NCBI RefSeq assembly: GCF_022682495.2
Contig: NC_071396.1
Location: 23,123,735-23,187,734 of the forward strand
DNA: 64,000 nt
Direction: 5' to 3'
Source of the DNA: Desmodus rotundus
Taxonomy: Eukaryota; Chordata; Mammalia; Chiroptera; Phyllostomidae
Shown here: in pieces, positions 63,563-64,000 of the stretch
How the letters are laid out: every line of letters begins with the position of its first letter
Position numbering within the stretch: position 1 is the stretch's first letter
Program-made: the position numbers and the translations under genes
Notes under the pieces: model-generated
Seen by the model: only the letters and a program-made list of their open reading frames with translations
What the model was told of the DNA's origin: nothing
Database searches by the model: none

Positions 63563-64000
63563 ACGGAAAGGCAAACACTGTGGAGCAGCTAAAGAGACGA
63601 GTAAAGCTGCAGGAATCAGTCTGCCCAGTTCCAAGGCTACAGTAGCCAGGACTGTGGGACTGACGGAAGGATAGACTTACAGATCAATGGACAGGACAGA
63701 GAACCCAGAAACAGACCCACACAAGCACGTCCAGCTGATCTTGGACGAAAGGTACAAAGATGATTCAGTGAGGAAGAAAGAACAGGCTTTTCCACAGGGG
63801 TGCTGGAGCATGTGGCCATATTATAGGCATTTGGACCGTAAGCACAACAGTGAGCCTTGACCTTGGTCTCCTGCCTTATACAGAATGAACTCAAACCGGA
63901 CCCCAGACTTAAACATGTAACATAATGAATACTACAAAACTTACAGAAAAAAATGTAGAAGAAAATCTTCAGGATGTAGGGCTCAACAACGAGGTCTTAG
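63563..64000 (+). mobile_element. Second L1 ORF2 fragment, part 2 (runs off the window)
   Basis: CCAAGGCTACAGTAGCCAGG, GATAGACTTACAGATCAATG, GAGAACCCAGAAACAGACCC, AGTGAGGAAGAAAGAACAGG and GAAGAAAATCTTCAGGATGT continue the ORF2 order after the SINE. The element is still in ORF2 at the last base, so its 3' end lies outside. Non-coding. Confidence 0.8.

Overview
The window reads as nuclear DNA of a placental mammal, and most likely of a microbat. Five tRNA-derived SINEs have the architecture of bat VES elements: a gccctgg-type head, A/B-box-like tRNA part, TC-rich tract and AATAAA-like tail. Three of them sit between target-site duplications (TSDs) that can be read directly. Around them is the usual eutherian background (MIR, L2, L1M-type L1, MaLR/ERVL LTRs, MER5, Tigger), plus several short non-autonomous DNA transposons, which fits the DNA-transposon-rich genomes known from bats. 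Family names come from memory of consensus sequences and no search was run, so edges are good to roughly 10-30 bases unless a TSD is given.

I find no supportable protein-coding gene, exon chain, tRNA, rRNA or CpG-island promoter. Every long open frame is either inside a repeat, in GC-rich non-coding DNA where stops are rare, or without start, splice or family evidence. The best description is an intergenic or large-intron segment.

Layout. 0-6.4 kb: MaLR LTR pieces, MIR, L2, and an L1 3' end split by a TA-flanked MITE. 6.4-7.6 kb: an L1 whose 5' part is inverted (twin-priming structure) and carries a long TA tract. 8-16 kb: MIR, an antisense L1, a TGGA-type microsatellite, a MER5-like piece, an L2 tail, and non-repetitive blocks that look like conserved non-coding DNA. 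16.9-19.6 kb: an old L1M with ORF1/ORF2 remnants, split by another repeat and by a MIR. 19.7-25.4 kb: VES SINE, a 938-bp element with TA-flanked terminal inverted repeats (Tc2/Kanga-like candidate), CA/TG-rich DNA and an LTR. 25.8-31.6 kb: L1 and L2 scraps, a block with two abutting octamer motifs, an antisense L1/HAL1-like segment interrupted by an LTR-like insert, and a hAT MITE.

32.4-34.4 kb: L1 ORF2/3' end split by a second hAT MITE. 35-43 kb: MIR, an MLT1 LTR, a TA-flanked MITE with good inverted repeats, then a Tigger-type element. 43.5-48 kb: an unexplained diverged duplicate pair 3 kb apart, an interrupted reading frame of uncertain meaning, and a second copy of the 4.1-kb MITE family inside a MIR. 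49.5-60 kb: L2, VES and MIR copies in otherwise unremarkable DNA. 61.2-64 kb: two adjacent L1 ORF2 fragments, the second split by a VES SINE and running off the window.

No gene network can be inferred. The main story is layered transposon insertion, with several nested insertions that give a relative order of events, plus a handful of non-repetitive AT-rich blocks with transcription-factor-like motifs that could be distal regulatory elements.
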